NCBI GenBank assembly: GCA_027704905.1
Contig: CM051019.1
Coordinates: 24,912,986 to 24,976,985 of the forward strand
Direction of reading: 5' to 3'
DNA: 64,000 nt
Source of the DNA: Muraenolepis orangiensis
Taxonomy: Eukaryota; Chordata; Actinopteri; Gadiformes; Muraenolepididae
A program made the position numbers and the translations under genes. Positions 1 to 10,005 of this stretch are shown piece after piece. The notes under the pieces were generated by a model. That model worked only from the letters and a program-made list of their open reading frames with translations. It was not told the DNA's origin and searched no databases. The first letter of the stretch is position 1. The number at the start of each line of letters is the position of its first letter.

Positions 1-957
1 TTCAATCAACTCTGTCAGACGGGTGTCTCTTGTGGTCTCCAGGATCTTGCTGAGGAGACGTCTGTGGTTGACTGTGTCATAGGCAGCTGAGAGGTCGACA
101 AACACCACACCAGTTACCATCCCTTCCTCATACCCGTCTTCGATGTACTGGGTGAGGTTGAGTACTTGGCTAGTTGTCGACTTGCCAGGGCAGAAACCTG
201 CTTGTTCAGGGATGAGGTGTTCGTCAACAAAGGTACCAATTCTGTTGAGGATCAGACGTTCAAAGAGCTTGTAGGTGTGGCTCAAAAGTGAGATTGGTCT
301 GAAGTTCTTGGGAGCAGATGGATCTTTCCCAGGTTTCAGCAGTGCTATAATGTGGGCTTTCTTCCAGATGTTAGGGAGCTTGTGTGTTGTTAAGCACTCA
401 TTGTAGAGCTGTAGAAGCCACGTCTTTGCCTTGTGACCGAAGTGCTTGATCTGTTCCGTTGCGATATTATCCAGTCCAATTGCCTTTCCTGGTTTGAGGA
501 TAGAGATTCCCCCTTCCAGCTCTTCCAGTTTTTTGACATGTCTGTGGACTCTATAAGAGCATTCCAGGTCTTGCTTCGCTCTTGGGCAATGCTTTCCATC
601 ACCTTCTCGCCTTGGGCAGTTGTTTCATCTGAGAAGGGATCTGCTTCAAACATGCTGACGTAGTTGTCATAGAGTCCTGCACAGTCCTTTGAAAGTCCTG
701 GTATATATTCAACTCTACAGCCTCGTGGGATATGTTTCCGAGCAGTTTTCAGCACCAGGTTAGCAAATTGGTCGTAGTTCTTGCTAACTGGTATTATATT
801 TTTGATCTTTTCTTCCAGCTCGTTGGTGAAACCTTTCCAGTCTGCTTTCTTGTAGTTGAAGCGCCTTTTAAAGGGCACGATGGTTGGGGCTACAGCCGCA
901 TTGATTAGGATCCCAATGGGACGGTGTTGGCTTGATGGAATAGGGTCCAGCACAGTC
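1..957 (-). mobile_element. 5'-to-middle fragment of a non-LTR retrotransposon (LINE) ORF, running off the left edge
   Basis: The minus strand encodes the linker and first reverse-transcriptase motifs of a LINE polyprotein. Reading inward from 957 there is a Lys/Arg-rich linker (residues such as FKRRFNYKKADWKGF). Below position 360 come typical RT motifs: KPGKDPSAPKNFRPISLL, EQAGFCPGKSTTSQVL and VFVDLSAAYDTVNHRRLL, the last carrying the first catalytic Asp. The reading frame changes at least once near 390-500, so this copy is probably dead. The clade cannot be fixed; the motifs fit the Jockey-superfamily type of LINE. The rest of RT lies beyond the left edge. The fragment ends at about 957, next to the inverted repeat and the receptor-gene block. 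Confidence 0.8.
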
Positions 958-1008
958 TTTTTACACAGTCCAGCGATGTTAAGGGGCCTCCATAAACCAG
1001 ACCATAAA

Positions 1009-1197
1009 CAGACCCCCCCGCCCTTTCCACGTATTACTGTCTCTTTCTGTGTTTGCCAGAATCCAATTTACAACCAAAGTCATGAGTGCCTTGGTTTAGG
1101 GGCCTCCATAAACCAAGGCACTCATGACTTTGGTTGTAAATTGGATTCGGGCAAACACAGAAAGAGACAGTAATACGTGGAAAGGGCGGGGGGTCTG
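1009..1197. repeat. Near-perfect inverted repeat, arms about 89 bp
   Basis: The left arm (1009-1098) and right arm (1109-1197) are reverse complements of each other except for one C/G in a homopolymer and about one base near 1058/1149. The spacer is 10 bp, ggggcctcca. The motif ggggcctccataaacca also occurs as a direct repeat at 983-999 and 1099-1114. No coding sense is seen. It could be a foldback element, a palindromic junction of the neighbouring duplications, or an assembly or cloning artefact. Confidence 0.85.
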
Positions 1198-1204
1198 TCT
1201 TCCT

Positions 1205-1290
1205 GCTGGTCAGCTGGACTCACCTGGTCCTCCAGGGTGCTGGACTCACCTGGTCCTCCTGGGTGCTGGACTCACCTGGTCCCACAGGGT
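1205..1290 (+). repeat. 26-bp GC-rich minisatellite, about 3 copies
   Basis: The unit is close to gctggactcacctggtcctc plus ccgggt. The array is followed by the conserved flank cacagggtttcaagggaggc. The same array and flank recur at 6560-6790 (+) and 57716-57840 (minus), so this marks the start of one copy of the receptor-family block. Confidence 0.8.
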
Positions 1291-1309
1291 TTCAAGGGAG
1301 GCACAGAGA

Positions 1310-1859
1310 AACTAATTCCCTAGAATAAGTTACCAATTGGTTTTATGTTTTTGAACAAATACATGTTGAATGAAAAGTGTAAATTAAAATCGAAATGGAG
1401 AGTTGTCTCACTCCAGCAGTGTCACGGCGTAATAATTAGTGAAATAATTAATCTCATGAATCTGCTAAAGATGTGATAAAGATCACAAGTTGTCACAGAA
1501 CTGTTCTGATTCCACATGTCTTTGTTTTTGACTTTGCTCTGTCCTTGGTTTTAATCCACACGGTTACTCTGATATGACTTGGTAGTGGAAGTCCTTGTGG
1601 TCAAGGAACGTGTGTTTGAAACCTGACGATGTAACATCTATAACCAACAATCGTATCTTGAACTCATCCTACATTGTTCAGTTTTAACTGTAAACATGAG
1701 TTCAATTATGTTAACATTTGAAGATCAGTAACTTATACAAGATAACAAAAATATATCTTGTCTAAACGATATCTTCAGGCATATTAGTTGTAAAGAGTGA
1801 TGAAGATACTAATTCTGTGTTTCTCTTTGTTCTTGCTTCTAATCCACACGGAGCCACAG
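1310..1859 (+). other. Intronic sequence of receptor-block copy 1 (48-nt stalk exon lost)
   Basis: 1320-1530 matches 6840-7020, and inverted 53720-53890. At 1531-1570 the intron end ttgctctgtccttggttttaatccacacgg is present, but the 48-nt stalk exon that follows it elsewhere (7069, 9267) is missing: the text jumps to ttactctgatatgacttggtagtgg. This is a clean loss of one exon with its flanks kept. No other gene is seen here. Confidence 0.6.
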
Positions 1860-1913
1860 GCACAACTAACACAAGCACATCCAACCCGACCGTAGCCGAC
1901 CACACAGTGAAAG
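1860..1913 (+). CDS. 54-nt Thr/Ser-rich stalk exon (type T), copy 1
   Basis: The exon is bounded by ag/GC and G/gtatgt. In phase 1 it encodes TNTSTSNPTVADHTVK with split codons at both ends. Its 54 nt and symmetric phase 1-1 let it be added or dropped without changing frame. Five copies exist in the window (also 7528 and 9716 on +, 42070 and 45077 on minus), nearly identical. The many Thr/Ser residues suggest an O-glycosylated stalk between the Ig domain and the membrane. The exon borders are inferred from splice consensus and conservation, not from transcripts. Confidence 0.5.
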
Positions 1914-2073
1914 GTATGTCTTCTCTAACTTGCTTTGGGCTGTGTTGTGTCTGTCTATCAGTGATACCGTGTGGACATATAATCATAAATCATCAACATC
2001 GTAAAATCGTCTGAAGTTATGTGTTGTAAGTCACCCTATGGCGAGGGTCACACTTCCTACTTCTGGTTGACAG

Positions 2074-2144
2074 CCACAGAGGGACTGGGGACGGACGTTA
2101 TTAACCACAAGTTGCAACATATCTGCAAAACTAGTTTGCATTAG
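2074..2144 (+). CDS. Possible alternative terminal exon of the receptor family, copy 1
   Basis: A block conserved after each 54-nt stalk exon begins after tggttgacag. If spliced in phase 1 it reads TEGLGTDVINHKL and then a few residues to a stop at 2142-2144. The phase fits the stalk exon's donor, and the block is kept in four places (2074, 7752, 9947, and 44899 on minus). Joining it would give a short secreted form with no membrane segment. It may equally be conserved only because the whole unit was duplicated recently. Confidence 0.3.
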
Positions 2145-2271
2145 AATGTAGTTGAAAAGAGGAAGAGTTTTAGAAGTGTGGTTTTAGAGGTGGAATCTGC
2201 ATGAGACCAACAAAACATCCATGTAGTTTAATATTGTCTTATATTTAAGAGGTTTTTTGTTATTGTGGTTG

Positions 2272-2273
<2 letters not shown>

Positions 2274-2333
<60 letters not shown>
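2274..2333. repeat. (TA)n microsatellite
   Basis: About 30 uninterrupted TA units. The inverted copy near 44760 has only a few TA steps, so the tract expanded or contracted after duplication. Confidence 0.95.
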
Positions 2334-2336
<3 letters not shown>

Positions 2337-2446
2337 AATTGTGACAGAGTAGAGATTTTTATAAAATATTTAAAAATTCAACATGTAGGTGAGCTTTGGT
2401 GGCATGAGTCACAGTTGCCATGGAAATATGTCTTAATAATGTCGTG

Positions 2447-2742
2447 CATTCACCCACTCACACGCATCCACCAACTCACATGCATCCTCCCACTCACACG
2501 CATTCACCCACTCACACACATTCACCCACTCACACGGATCTACCCACTCACACACATTCACCCACTCACATGCATTCACACACTCACACGCATCAACCAA
2601 CTCACATGCATTCACCCACTCACACTCATTCACCCACTAATGCGCATCCACCCACTCACACACACCCACCCACTCACACGCATTCATCCACTCATATGCA
2701 TTCATCCACTCACATGCATTCATCCACTCACACTCAATCATA
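2447..2742 (+). repeat. 18-bp minisatellite (cactcacacgcattcacc), block copy 1
   Basis: The unit is 18 bp, equal to six codons, so all frames stay open and give false THTHSP- or HSHAFT-like proteins. Arrays of the same unit lie in the same intronic place in each receptor-block copy. Confidence 0.9.
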
Positions 2743-3414
2743 GTTTTGATCTCTTCAGACGTCAGGAGAGTCCCAGGTTGCTGCTAGCTGCCTTGTGTGA
2801 TACGAGTCAATCGTTTCCCTGCTAATTGTCCAGCTTGTCTTAATTTGTTGGTCTCGTAGACTATGTTCATTTTGGGAGAAAAGTACTCACTCAGTTTGTC
2901 TTTTGCACGTGTAGATTAGATTAGATTAGAATAGATTAGATTTAAATGTATTGTCATTGCAGCACAAGTACAGTACTGTGAAAATAATTTAGCATCTAAC
3001 CAGAGTGCAAATGTTATCATTTACAGTTTAAATTTACAGTTCAAATTGACAGGGGGGGCAGCAGTGGGGGGGGGGGGCAGCAGTGGCGGCAGCAGAGGGG
3101 GGGGGGGCAGCAGAGGGGGGGGGGGCAGCAGTGGCGGCAGCAGAGGGGGGGGGGCAGCAGTGGCGGCAGCAGAGGGGGGGGGGGCAGAGGTGCAGCAGCA
3201 GGGGGGGAGTCTAGTAACCAGTTACTAACTGAGGGGTTGATGTCAAGGTTCTTGGTTTTCATGAGGTCACCAAGTTTGTTGTTGTCATGCAGGGAACGGT
3301 GGTAATGCAGCGGCCATGGTTGGAGAAAATGAGTTGAATCCTCGTCACCAGTGTAAAGTTCTGCAGCATTTAGACACCATTTCCAACACATATAGTGCCT
3401 GTTATGAGGAGTGT
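2743..3414. other. Non-coding stretch with a G-rich minisatellite (3048-3205)
   Basis: 2743-3047 shows only a short gatta repeat (about 2915-2942) and no gene. 3048-3205 is a G-rich tandem array built on gggggggcagcagtggcggc-like units, with several runs of seven or more G on the + strand. 3206-3414 holds no supported gene. Confidence 0.7.
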
Positions 3415-3490
3415 GTCCTGGTCGTAAAGTTCAGGCCTTTGGGGGAGGGGCCTATGAAGCCCCTTGAGACTGTAACTGTGATTAAGGGCT
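3415..3490 (+). repeat. Interspersed-repeat tail (gggcttcacag/caggcctttggggg family)
   Basis: The text aggcctttgggggaggggcc followed by ccccttgagactgtaactgtgattaagggc recurs inverted at 61080-61210. A related version lies at 5310-5410, after a (tcaag)n run. This looks like the 3' end of a dispersed retroelement family. Confidence 0.6.
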
Positions 3491-3499
3491 GGGCCCAAT

Positions 3500-3900
3500 G
3501 GCTGTGTCCCAAATCACTCTCTACTCACTAGTGCACTAGATAGTCAGTAGTATATGTATAGTGCACTATAGTGAGTTTGCAATTGTGTAGTGCTGTCCAA
3601 ATTTATAGTGAGAATAATTATACCCGATATAGTGCACTCATCGTATCTCACAATGCATCGTGAAAAGTAGCGTACAACCGATGGTCACTAACCGAGCATA
3701 TATCCCATCATGCTTTGGGCTAAAAGAAAAACACAGACGGACAAGAAGGGGCATCCATCGACGTAGATCTGACATGTTAAATTACATCATTAACAGAGAC
3801 TACAGTAGTGTCCCAAAGTGTTTTAACTATATAGTCTTATACATTGAACTCCCTAGAGAGGGATTAGGTAGTAGGGAATGAGGGAAGGATTTAGGACGCC
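3500..3900. mobile_element. MITE-like DNA transposon, copy 1 (TIR ggctgtgtcc-aaatc)
   Basis: About 401 bp. It starts ggctgtgtcccaaatcact and ends with the degraded inverse, gaaggatttaggacgcc. The interior is full of short palindromic words such as agtgcactat. It has no ORF, so it is non-autonomous. Related copies are at 26228-26581 and 60125-60344. Confidence 0.65.
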
Positions 3901-4560
3901 TATGAGAATTCATCTCATCTGCTCAGCGGCCATATTGGTTTGTTGAGTGGGGAAGCCTTCTAGGAATCTTCAGGGAAACCATGACAACTGTACAACTGTA
4001 CCATAACTGCTGCCTGGGTGGGGAAACTGAACAGAGAACCACAACAAAAGAATGCATCCACTTGTTACGGTTTCCAAAGGTTGTAGAAGGGTAAACCGAT
4101 ATGGCCGCTGGATGAACAATGTCTACGCTGGTTGTGTGTAACTGCTGATAGAAAGGTGATTGTTTTGTCATACGTCTCACGTTTAACTTGTGTTTTCCAC
4201 CACGTCAGGACCAAGCGGGCCCTGGTGAATCGGGTGAATTCTAGTTATGTTACAGTTAATGCTGTTGGGTTTTTATCGTTTTCTTCCTGTTCTGCATAAT
4301 ACCATCTACACTCTGTTCTCTCTATGCATGTACACATTTAAGATATTTATATCTCCAAAATATGTTTTGGAGATATATTGGTTTCATTATTTAAGATTAT
4401 TAGTTATTTGAATTGTCCAATATATAATTTCAATATAATTGTTTCCTCCTTTCCTCCCAATTCCCATTCTTGTCTACATTTATATAAATAAAAAGATAAT
4501 AATACAATACTATTCACCCTGTCGCATTATGTATTTATTTATTCATGAAAAACTTAATTG
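3901..4560. other. Conserved flank of the receptor block, mirrored at 58940-60110
   Basis: 3920-4240 matches 59790-60110 in inverse orientation, with an indel of a few tens of bases, and 4265-4500 matches about 58950-59110. An antisense ORF of 85 codons (3923-4180) exists, but its counterpart is altered in the other arm. I see no convincing gene. Confidence 0.6.
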
Positions 4561-5050
4561 AACTGGTGCTACATGACCAGAGAACAACAGTTAGAACAAC
4601 AGCCCTAGAGAACTGGTGCTACATGACCAGAGAACAACAGTTAGAACAACAGCCCTAGAGAACTGGTGCTACATGACCAGAGAACAACAGTTAGAACTAC
4701 AGCCCTAGAGAACTGGTGCTACATGACCAGAGAACAACAGTTAGAACTACAGCCCTAGAGAATCGGTGCTACATGACCAGAGAACAACAGTTAGAACAAC
4801 AGCCCTAGAGAACTGGTGCTACATGACCAGAGAACAACAGTTAGAACAACAGCCTTAGAGAACTGGTGCTACATGACCAGAGAACAACAGTCAGAACAAC
4901 AGCCCTAGAGAACTGGTGCTACATGACCAGAGAACAACAGTTGGAACAACAGCCCTAGAGAACTGGTGCTACATGACCAGAGAACAACAGTTAGAACAAC
5001 AGCCCTAGAGAACTGGTGCTACATGACCAGAGATCAACAGTTTGAACAAC
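4561..5050. repeat. 50-bp tandem repeat, about 10 copies
   Basis: The period is exactly 50 bp, starting aactggtgctacatgaccag. Copies differ by one or two bases (for example ttagaacaac/ttagaactac). It has no spacers, so it is not a CRISPR array. It is absent from the mirrored arm, so it expanded after the duplication. Confidence 0.95.
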
Positions 5051-5541
5051 TCCTATTAGCAGCCTCTAGTGACTTGAGTCGTAGCTTCAGTTATAGCTTT
5101 ATCATGTTCAGATGACTGCTGCCGTCTGAGGAACTTTGTAGTTCATTTTTAATTTAGCAAATATGTAGAATATATCTACATATCATATAAATATCTTATC
5201 ATTCTCATTCATTACAGTCAGTCTGTATGGATGGACACTTTCATAGTCAGTTAGTCCGTTACTGTATATGTTATTTATCCAGCCCATCACCTCACCTTTA
5301 AAGTGGAAAGCCAGTCAAGTCAAGTCAAGTCAATAGTATTTGTGTAGTCCTTAATCCCAGTTCCAGTCTCAAAGGGCTTCACAGACCACATGTTTACAAC
5401 ACCCATCAAACCCCTATCCCCCCTGAGGGCAAGAAACAACTCTCTTAAATGATTTGCCATTAAGCGTCTGTATTTCAATGATCACTGATGACAACACTAG
5501 GAAATGTTTTGATATGCCCAAATATGTCCATCTAATGGACC
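5051..5541. other. Non-coding stretch with a retroelement tail at 5310-5410
   Basis: Apart from a (tcaag)n run and the dispersed tail related to 3415-3490, no feature is supported here. Confidence 0.6.
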
Positions 5542-5938
<397 letters not shown>

Positions 5939-5963
5939 ATGTCCAGTTCCAAGTCATGCAAAG
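5939..5963 (+). CDS. Putative 25-nt 5' exon with ATG upstream of the Ig exon
   Basis: ATG TCC AGT TCC AAG TCA TGC AAA G is followed by the donor gtaag. It ends in phase 1, matching the Ig exon acceptor at 6056. The same words occur inverted at about 57964-57988. It gives MSSSKSCK, which is not a signal peptide. Either the leader is encoded further upstream or it was lost next to the GATA tract. Confidence 0.35.
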
Positions 5964-6055
5964 GTAAGAACAACTTTAAATATACTAATGCTAATTCATG
6001 TTCCCTTATTGTAAATTGTTACCCATTACATAGCTGAACGCTCTCTTTCTCACAG

Positions 6056-6408
6056 ATCAACTTAAAAACAAAGAGGAATGTCTCAAAGTACCTTACTCTA
6101 AGTATGGAAATACAACTACAGAGGTCAGAGCTGGAGGTTGTGTCTCTCTACCGTGTGGTCGGGCTCAAAATGACTGTTCCTCAGTTAACTGGCTGTTAAG
6201 TAAGTTAACAAAGAATAAAAGTCTAAAACATTGGTTGATAGAGGGAACGTTACCAATGACCCTGTGAAGAGACTATGTGTTACAGAGGAGTGTTCTCTGG
6301 TCATAAAGAAGATGGGTCAGAAAGATGGAGGTGGTTACATGTGTAGACAGAACTCATCATCAGAACAATACAACAATACGGCACGGTATGACCTACAACT
6401 TAACTTAA
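6056..6408 (+). pseudogene. V-type immunoglobulin-domain exon of a membrane immune-receptor-like gene, frameshifted
   Basis: The exon follows ctctctttctcacag and ends before gtaagt. Its first part reads through a V-set-like start: EVRAGGCVSLPCGRA (first Cys), then a second Cys and SSVNWLLS (core Trp). Its last part, in another frame, reads KRLCVTEECSLVIKKMGQKD and GGGYMCRQ (the D-G-G-Y-x-C version of the usual D-x-A-x-Y-x-C motif). The two parts are out of frame by one base near 6220-6235, and the exon is 353 nt. A 354-nt exon would be phase 1-1, so a single-base deletion is the simplest reading. This is either a real lesion or a sequence error. The downstream stalk and TM exons are in matching phase. 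It is likely a fish-specific single-Ig surface receptor; I cannot name the family. Confidence 0.65.
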
Positions 6409-6559
6409 GTAAGTATTTATATTTGAATCTATGTACCTAAATGTACACTTTGGGGTTCAAATCATTGAACCCAAAAGTATTGTTATTTTCCAAAATTATA
6501 AAAAGTGTAAAAAGGTATTACTATATTTCAATCTTAAAAAAAGGTGGATGGGGGGGGGG

Positions 6560-6790
6560 TCTGTCTTCCTGCTGGTAAGCTGGACTCACCTGGTCCTCCC
6601 GGGTGCTGGACTCACCTGGTCCTCCTGGGTGCTGGACTCACCTGGTCCTCCCGGGTGCTGGACTCACCTGGTCCTCCCGGGTGCTGGACTCACCTGGTCC
6701 TCCCGGGTGCTGGACTCACCTGGTCCTCCTGGGTGCTGGACTCACCTGGTCCTCCCGGGTGCTGGACTCACCTGGTCCCACAGGGTTTCA
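6560..6790 (+). repeat. 26-bp minisatellite, about 8 copies
   Basis: The same unit as at 1205 (ctggtcctcccgggtgctgg plus actcac), followed by the shared flank. It sits in the intron between the Ig exon and the first stalk exon. The proline/glycine-rich ORFs across it are products of the repeat. Confidence 0.95.
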
Positions 6791-7068
6791 AGGGAGGCGC
6801 AGAGAAACTAATTCCCCAGAATTAGTGAACAATTGGTTTTCTGTTTTTGAACAAATAAATTTTGAATGAATTAAAAAGCGTAAATTAAAAGCAAAATGGA
6901 GAGTTTTCTCACTCCAGCAGTATCACGGCGTAATAATTAGTGAAATAATCTCATGAATCTGCTAAAGATGTGATAAAGATCACAAGTTGTTACAGTACTG
7001 TACTGATTCCACGTGTCTTTGTTTTGGCCTTTGCTCTGTCCTTGGTTTTAATCCACACGGAGCAGCAG

Positions 7069-7116
7069 GCCCAACTCACACAAGCACGTCTAAACCAAGC
7101 ACAACTGTACCGAAAG
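7069..7116 (+). CDS. 48-nt Thr/Ser-rich stalk exon (type A), copy 1
   Basis: ag/GC ... AAAG/gtattt. In phase 1 it encodes PTHTSTSKPSTTVPK, symmetric phase 1-1. It resembles the 54-nt exon (shared THTSTS/TNTSTS core and a shared upstream intron end, ...aatccacacggag), so the two arose by exon duplication. Other copies are at 9267 (+), 42504 (-) and 45534 (-), with a remnant near 58900-58930 (-). Confidence 0.5.
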
Positions 7117-7527
7117 GTATTTCATTTCTGTCTTATGAAGCCGTGTTTCAAAATGTGGTCTTTATCAATCCACTGTTACTCTGATATGACTTGGTAGTGG
7201 AAGTCCTTGTGGTCAAGGAACGTGTGTTTGAAACCTGACAATCTAACATCTATAACCAACCAACAAACGTAGGATGAAATCATCCCACATTCTTCAGTTT
7301 TAACTGTAAACATGAGCTCAATTATGTTAACATTTGAAGATGGTTTGTTTTGTTCTGACTTCACTTTTAGACATGAACTTAGTTATTAACTAATACAAGA
7401 TAAAAAAGATCTCTAGATCTTGTCCAAAATGATATATTCAGTCATATTTGTTGTAAAGAGTGATGAAGATACTAATTCTGTGTTTCTCTTTGTTCTGTCC
7501 TTGCTTCTAATCCACACGGAGCCACAG

Positions 7528-7581
7528 GCACAACTAACACAAGCACATCCAACCCGACCGTAGCCGACCACACAGTGAAAG
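7528..7581 (+). CDS. 54-nt stalk exon (type T), copy 2
   Basis: Identical in coding sequence to 1860-1913, with the same acceptor and the donor gtatgt. It lies about 410 bp after the 48-nt exon. Both exons are phase 1-1, so any combination keeps frame. Confidence 0.5.
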
Positions 7582-7751
7582 GTATGTCTTCTCTAACTTG
7601 CTTTGGGCTGTGTTGTGTTCCAAATGGAACCTTTCTGTCCGTCTATACCGTGTGGACTTATAATCATAAATCATCAACGTCGTTAAATCGTCCAAAGTTA
7701 TGTGTTGTAACCTCTATGGTGAGCTTCTCACTTCCTACATCTGGTTGACAG

Positions 7752-7822
7752 CCACAGAGGGACTGGGGACGGACGTTATTAACCACAAGTTGCAACAAAT
7801 CTGCAAAACTAGTTTGCATTAG
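7752..7822 (+). CDS. Possible alternative terminal exon, copy 2
   Basis: As at 2074: acceptor tggttgacag, reading TEGLGTDVINHKLQQICK and then three residues to a stop at 7820-7822. Confidence 0.3.
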
Positions 7823-7880
7823 ATGTAGATATAATTCTGTTATCATTTAGTTAAAATGATAACATAATTTTTACTTATAG

Positions 7881-8710
7881 GCATCCATCCACTCACACTT
7901 ATTCTCCCACTCAGACACATTCACCCATTCACACACATTCACCTACTCACATGCATTCTCGCACTCAACCGCATTCACCCACTCACACACATCCACCCAA
8001 TCACACTCTTTTACACACAATTACCCACTCACATGCATTCACCCACTCACTCGCTTAAACCCACTCACACATCCACCCACTCTCACGCGTTCACCGACTC
8101 ACATGCATTCACTCACTCACACCCATGCACCCAGTCACACAAATTCACCCACTCACACACATCCACCCACTCACACACATTCACACACTCACACTTATTC
8201 ACCCACTCAGACACATTCACCCACTCACACGCGTTCACCCACTCACACCATCCACCCACTCACACTTATCAACCCACTCACAAGCATTCACACACTCACA
8301 CGCATTCACACACTCACAGACATCCACCCACTCACAGACACATTCACAAACTCACATATATCCACCCACTCACAGACATCCACCCACTCACAAACATTCA
8401 CACACTCACACGCATCCACACACACACGCATTCACCAACTAAAAAGCATTCACCCACTCACACTCATCCACCCACTCACAGGCATTATCCACTCACACGC
8501 ATCTACCCACTCACACTTATTCACCCACTCACACGCATTAAACCCATTCACACACAATCACCTACTCACATGCATTCCTCCACTCACACTTATTCACCCA
8601 CTCACACGCATTCACCCACTTACACGCTTTCACTGACTCACACTATCCACCCACTCACACGCATTCACCGACTCACATGCATTCACTCACTCACACGCCT
8701 TCACCCTGTT
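7881..8710 (+). repeat. 18-bp minisatellite, long array
   Basis: About 46 diverged units of cactcacacgcattcacc, with some 15-17-bp variants. Three open frames of 105-229 codons exist, but all are repeat translations. Confidence 0.95.
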
Positions 8711-8877
8711 ACTCTGATATGACTTGGTAGTGTGTTTGCAACCAGACGATCTAACAGTATTCACCCTCAAACGTAGGATGAAATCATCCCACATGGTTCA
8801 GTTTGAACTGTGAACATAAGTTCAATTATGTTAACATTTTTAAGATGTTTTGTTTTGTTCTGAGTTCAATTTTAGAC

Positions 8878-9130
8878 ATGCACCCACTCACACACATTCA
8901 CCAACTCACACGCATTCACCCAATCATTCACATGCCGACAATGGTGTCAACCACGCAAGGGAACAGCCCGCGGGTCCCGTTAGGGTGAGGTCAGGTCAGG
9001 TCAGGAACCTCAACACTTCACTAGCAGCAGCCAGGGATTCAACCACATGACCGCCTCTCTTCCCCCTGAGCCTCCGGCGCCGCCCTTCACAGAACTCCTT
9101 CACTTAACTGAAACTCCCTCTGTGTTGCAG
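8878..9130 (+). other. Short 18-mer array and intron leading to the TM exon
   Basis: 8878-8932 is a short 18-bp array. 8932-8983 (DNGVNHAREQPAG in one frame, then gtgagg) is conserved inverted at about 42840-42890 and might be a small juxtamembrane exon. The evidence is weak. Confidence 0.4.
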
Positions 9131-9204
9131 CTACAGGGCCGTTAGCCCTGGGCGTGGCGGTAGGCACAGCGGTCTTGCTGACCGTTGCCCTTGTACTGTA
9201 CTGA
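9131..9204 (+). CDS. Transmembrane exon of the receptor family
   Basis: After ctctgtgttgcag, phase 1 gives T-GPLALGVAVGTAVLLTVALV-LY and a stop at 9202-9204. This is about 21 uncharged residues, a clear membrane-spanning helix, with almost no cytoplasmic tail. The text directly after the helix codons (actgtactgattccacgtg) is the same as the intron before the 48-nt stalk exon at 6991-7015, so the 3' end of this exon has probably been cut and joined to another unit. The inverted copy is 42614-42687. Confidence 0.5.
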
Positions 9205-9266
9205 TTCCACGTGTCTTTGTTTTGGCCTTTGCTCTGTCCTTGGTTTTAATCCACACGGAGCAGCAG

Positions 9267-9314
9267 GCCCAACTTACACAAGCACGTCTAAACCAAGCAC
9301 AACTGTACCGAAAG
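9267..9314 (+). CDS. 48-nt stalk exon (type A), copy 2
   Basis: The same as 7069-7116 with one silent change (cacaca/tacaca region). It lies only 60 bp after the TM codons. That order makes no sense for one receptor, so this is the start of a further tandem unit fused to the previous one. Confidence 0.45.
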
Positions 9315-9715
9315 GTATTTAATTTCTGTCTTGCGAAGCCGTGTTTCAAAATGTCGTCTTTATCAATCCACTGTTACTCTGATATGACGTGGTAGTGAAG
9401 TCCTTGTGGTCAAGGAACCTGTGTTTGAAACCTGACGATCTAACATCTATCACCAACAAACGTAGGATGAAATCATCCTCCTGTTCAGTTTTAATTAAAC
9501 ATGAGCTCAATTATGTTACATTGAGATGTTTTTTTGTTCTGAGTTCGCTTTTAGACATGAACTTAGTTATAATCAGTAACTTATACAAGATAAAAATATC
9601 TCTACATCTTGTCCAAACGATATCTTCAGTCATATTTGTTGTAAAGAGTGATGAAGATACTAATTCTGTGTTTCTCTTTGTTCTGTCCTTGCTTCTAATC
9701 CACACGGAGCCACAG

Positions 9716-9769
9716 GCACAACTAACACAAGCACATCCAACCCGACCGTAGCCGACCACACAGTGAAAG
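9716..9769 (+). CDS. 54-nt stalk exon (type T), copy 3
   Basis: Identical in coding sequence to the copies at 1860 and 7528, with donor gtatgt. Confidence 0.5.
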
Positions 9770-9946
9770 GTATGTCTTCTCTAACTTGCTTTGGGCTGTG
9801 TTGTGTTCCAAATGGAACCTTTCTGTCCCTCTATCAGTGATACCGTGTGGACTTATAATCATAAATCATCAACATCATAATATCGTCTAAAGTTATGTGT
9901 TGTAACACCTATGGTGAGCGTCACACTTCCTACTTCTGGTTGACAG

Positions 9947-9999
9947 CCACAGAGGGACTGGGGACGGACGTTATCAACCACAAGTTGAAACAAATCTGA
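9947..9999 (+). CDS. Possible alternative terminal exon, copy 3 (shorter)
   Basis: The acceptor is preserved, but base changes bring a TGA at 9997-9999, earlier than in the other copies. The 18-bp array begins just after it. Confidence 0.25.
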
Positions 10000-10005
10000 A
10001 AAACA

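Noticed and set aside
2265..2825. 186-codon ORF (and similar at 8033, 8103, 10220, 41495)
   Set aside because: Translation of (TA)n and the 18-bp minisatellite; open only because the unit is a multiple of three and lacks stops.
4561..5050. Regular 50-bp repeat as a CRISPR array
   Set aside because: Direct head-to-tail repeat with no unique spacers, in a vertebrate genome.
6431..6869. Gly/Pro-rich ORFs resembling collagen
   Set aside because: 26-bp minisatellite translations with no Gly-X-Y period.
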